DNA from: Actinernus sp. WN-2022
Taxonomy: Eukaryota > Cnidaria > Anthozoa > Actiniaria > Actinernidae
Length of the DNA: 64,000 nt
Direction of reading: 5' to 3'
NCBI GenBank assembly: GCA_030867875.1
Contig: JAOWCC010000807.1
Span: 186,001-250,000, forward strand
Part shown: positions 63,491 to 64,000 of the stretch, piece by piece
Position numbering within the stretch: the stretch's first letter is position 1
Layout: each line of letters starts with the position of its first letter
Made by a program: the position numbers and the translations under genes
Notes under the pieces: generated by a model
Databases searched by the model: none
Told to the model about the DNA's origin: nothing
Seen by the model: the letters and a program-made list of their open reading frames with translations, nothing else

Positions 63491-63754
63491 AATGCTGTGT
63501 TTGTCTTCTGTTAATTGTACACTGGCGTCAATTATGCACCGATTTTCCTGTCTATGAAACTAATTTGAATTTCCTGGGTGACGCATTCTTGTCAGAAAAC
63601 AAGTTATTTTGTTGTGTAACAATAGGAACAACCGTGTGACGTCATAGGATCCAAGATGGCGACGCGCAGGAAACTCAAATTAGTTTGTGGTCAAGAAAAT
63701 CGGTCCATAAGTGGTATCTATATAGTGTACAATTTACAAAGAAACACAGCCATT
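63491..63754. mobile_element. MITE with AATG(G)CTGTGTTT TIR, 264 bp
   Basis: AATGCTGTGTTTGTC...AATTGTACAC at the left; GTGTACAATTTACAAAG...CACAGCCATT at the right. Inner inverted pair ACCGATTTTCCTG...AAACTAATTTGA / TCAAATTAGTTTGTGG...AAATCGGT. A CCAAGATGGCGACG word is present. Second, split copy at 51,191. Confidence 0.8.
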
Positions 63755-63820
63755 AGAAACATATGAGTAAACATTGTTTTTAGTGAAGGTTCCTTTACTG
63801 AACAACCACAGCTCACGAAC

Positions 63821-63883
63821 CTCCTTCTTGCTTCTTTTGGCCTCTTCTTTAAGATTTTCTTTGAATCTTCTGAGCTCTTTTTC
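63821..63883 (-). CDS. STK10: SLK/STK10-like kinase, short exon (21 aa)
   Basis: Acceptor TTTAATGTAG, donor GAG/GTTCGT, phases 0 and 0, 63 bp. Reads EKELRRFKENLKEEAKRSKK-E, the E-KE-x-RRFK type block of the family coiled coil. The donor is weaker than the others. Confidence 0.75.
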
Positions 63884-63990
63884 CTACATTAAACAAAGTG
63901 AAAATGTGTTGTAAAAATGCAAACGTATCCATCTGTAACGCGTAGTTTCTCACACGAAATCTGCTCTTAGTGAGCTAAAACTGACCATAC

Positions 63991-64000
63991 CTGATCCTGC
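63991..64000 (-). CDS. STK10: SLK/STK10-like kinase, exon cut by window edge
   Basis: Ten bases before a donor-like CAG/GTATGG. If the next exon starts in phase 0 (GAA AAA GAG), this ends ...QDQ. Upstream exons, with the kinase domain, lie to the right of the window. Confidence 0.5.

Overview
This is eukaryotic, metazoan, nuclear DNA, AT-rich and crowded with transposable elements. A cnidarian, probably an anthozoan such as a stony coral, is my best guess. The guess rests on a tandem expansion of intronless rhodopsin-class GPCRs, a degenerate tyrosine-recombinase retroelement with an SGNH hydrolase ORF, many hairpin MITEs and an SLK/STK10-type kinase gene. The lineage is inference; nothing here is a lineage-specific marker.

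Region 1 (1-37,010) is a tandem array of five units. Each unit carries, on the minus strand, a decayed GPCR ('type B') followed at higher coordinates by a GPCR of a second kind ('type A'). Between them lie relics of L1-like and CR1-like LINEs. Type A copies at 15,563-16,576, 25,648-26,664 and 36,006-36,995 are intact (337, 338 and 329 aa). The copy at 20,641-21,656 has one single-base frameshift, and the copy at 2,451-3,622 is destroyed by two hairpin MITEs, a 2-nt deletion and loss of its tail. All five type B copies are pseudogenes and share one 2-bp deletion beside the ERY motif, so B died before the array was amplified. Divergent to type A lies a small + strand ORF with a signal peptide, complete in units 1 and 2, cut short in unit 4 and absent from unit 3.

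Two units (2 and 5) are much longer. They keep a long L1/Tx1-like LINE relic that has collected further insertions: a DIRS/Ngaro-like tyrosine-recombinase element (6,846-11,526) next to one, and a MITE that itself received a CR1/L2-like LINE (30,570-33,772) in the other. The paired copies provide natural empty sites that date many insertions.

Region 2 (37,010-50,600) holds no gene I can support. It contains LINE 3' fragments, a broken DDE-transposase-like gene (42,700-44,620), a 2-kb Tc1/mariner-like element with an exactly reconstructed TA target (45,541-47,530), and several MITEs and tandem repeats.

Region 3 (50,648-64,000) is the 3' part of a minus-strand multi-exon gene of the SLK/STK10 (Slik) Ste20-kinase family. 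Five full exons and one partial exon cover the C-terminal coiled-coil domain; the kinase domain lies beyond the right edge. Its introns are filled with repeats, including a Foldback-like element with ~0.6-0.8 kb inverted arms (54,850-57,185) and a four-copy 160-bp tandem array that includes an exon end together with its splice donor (58,516-59,159).
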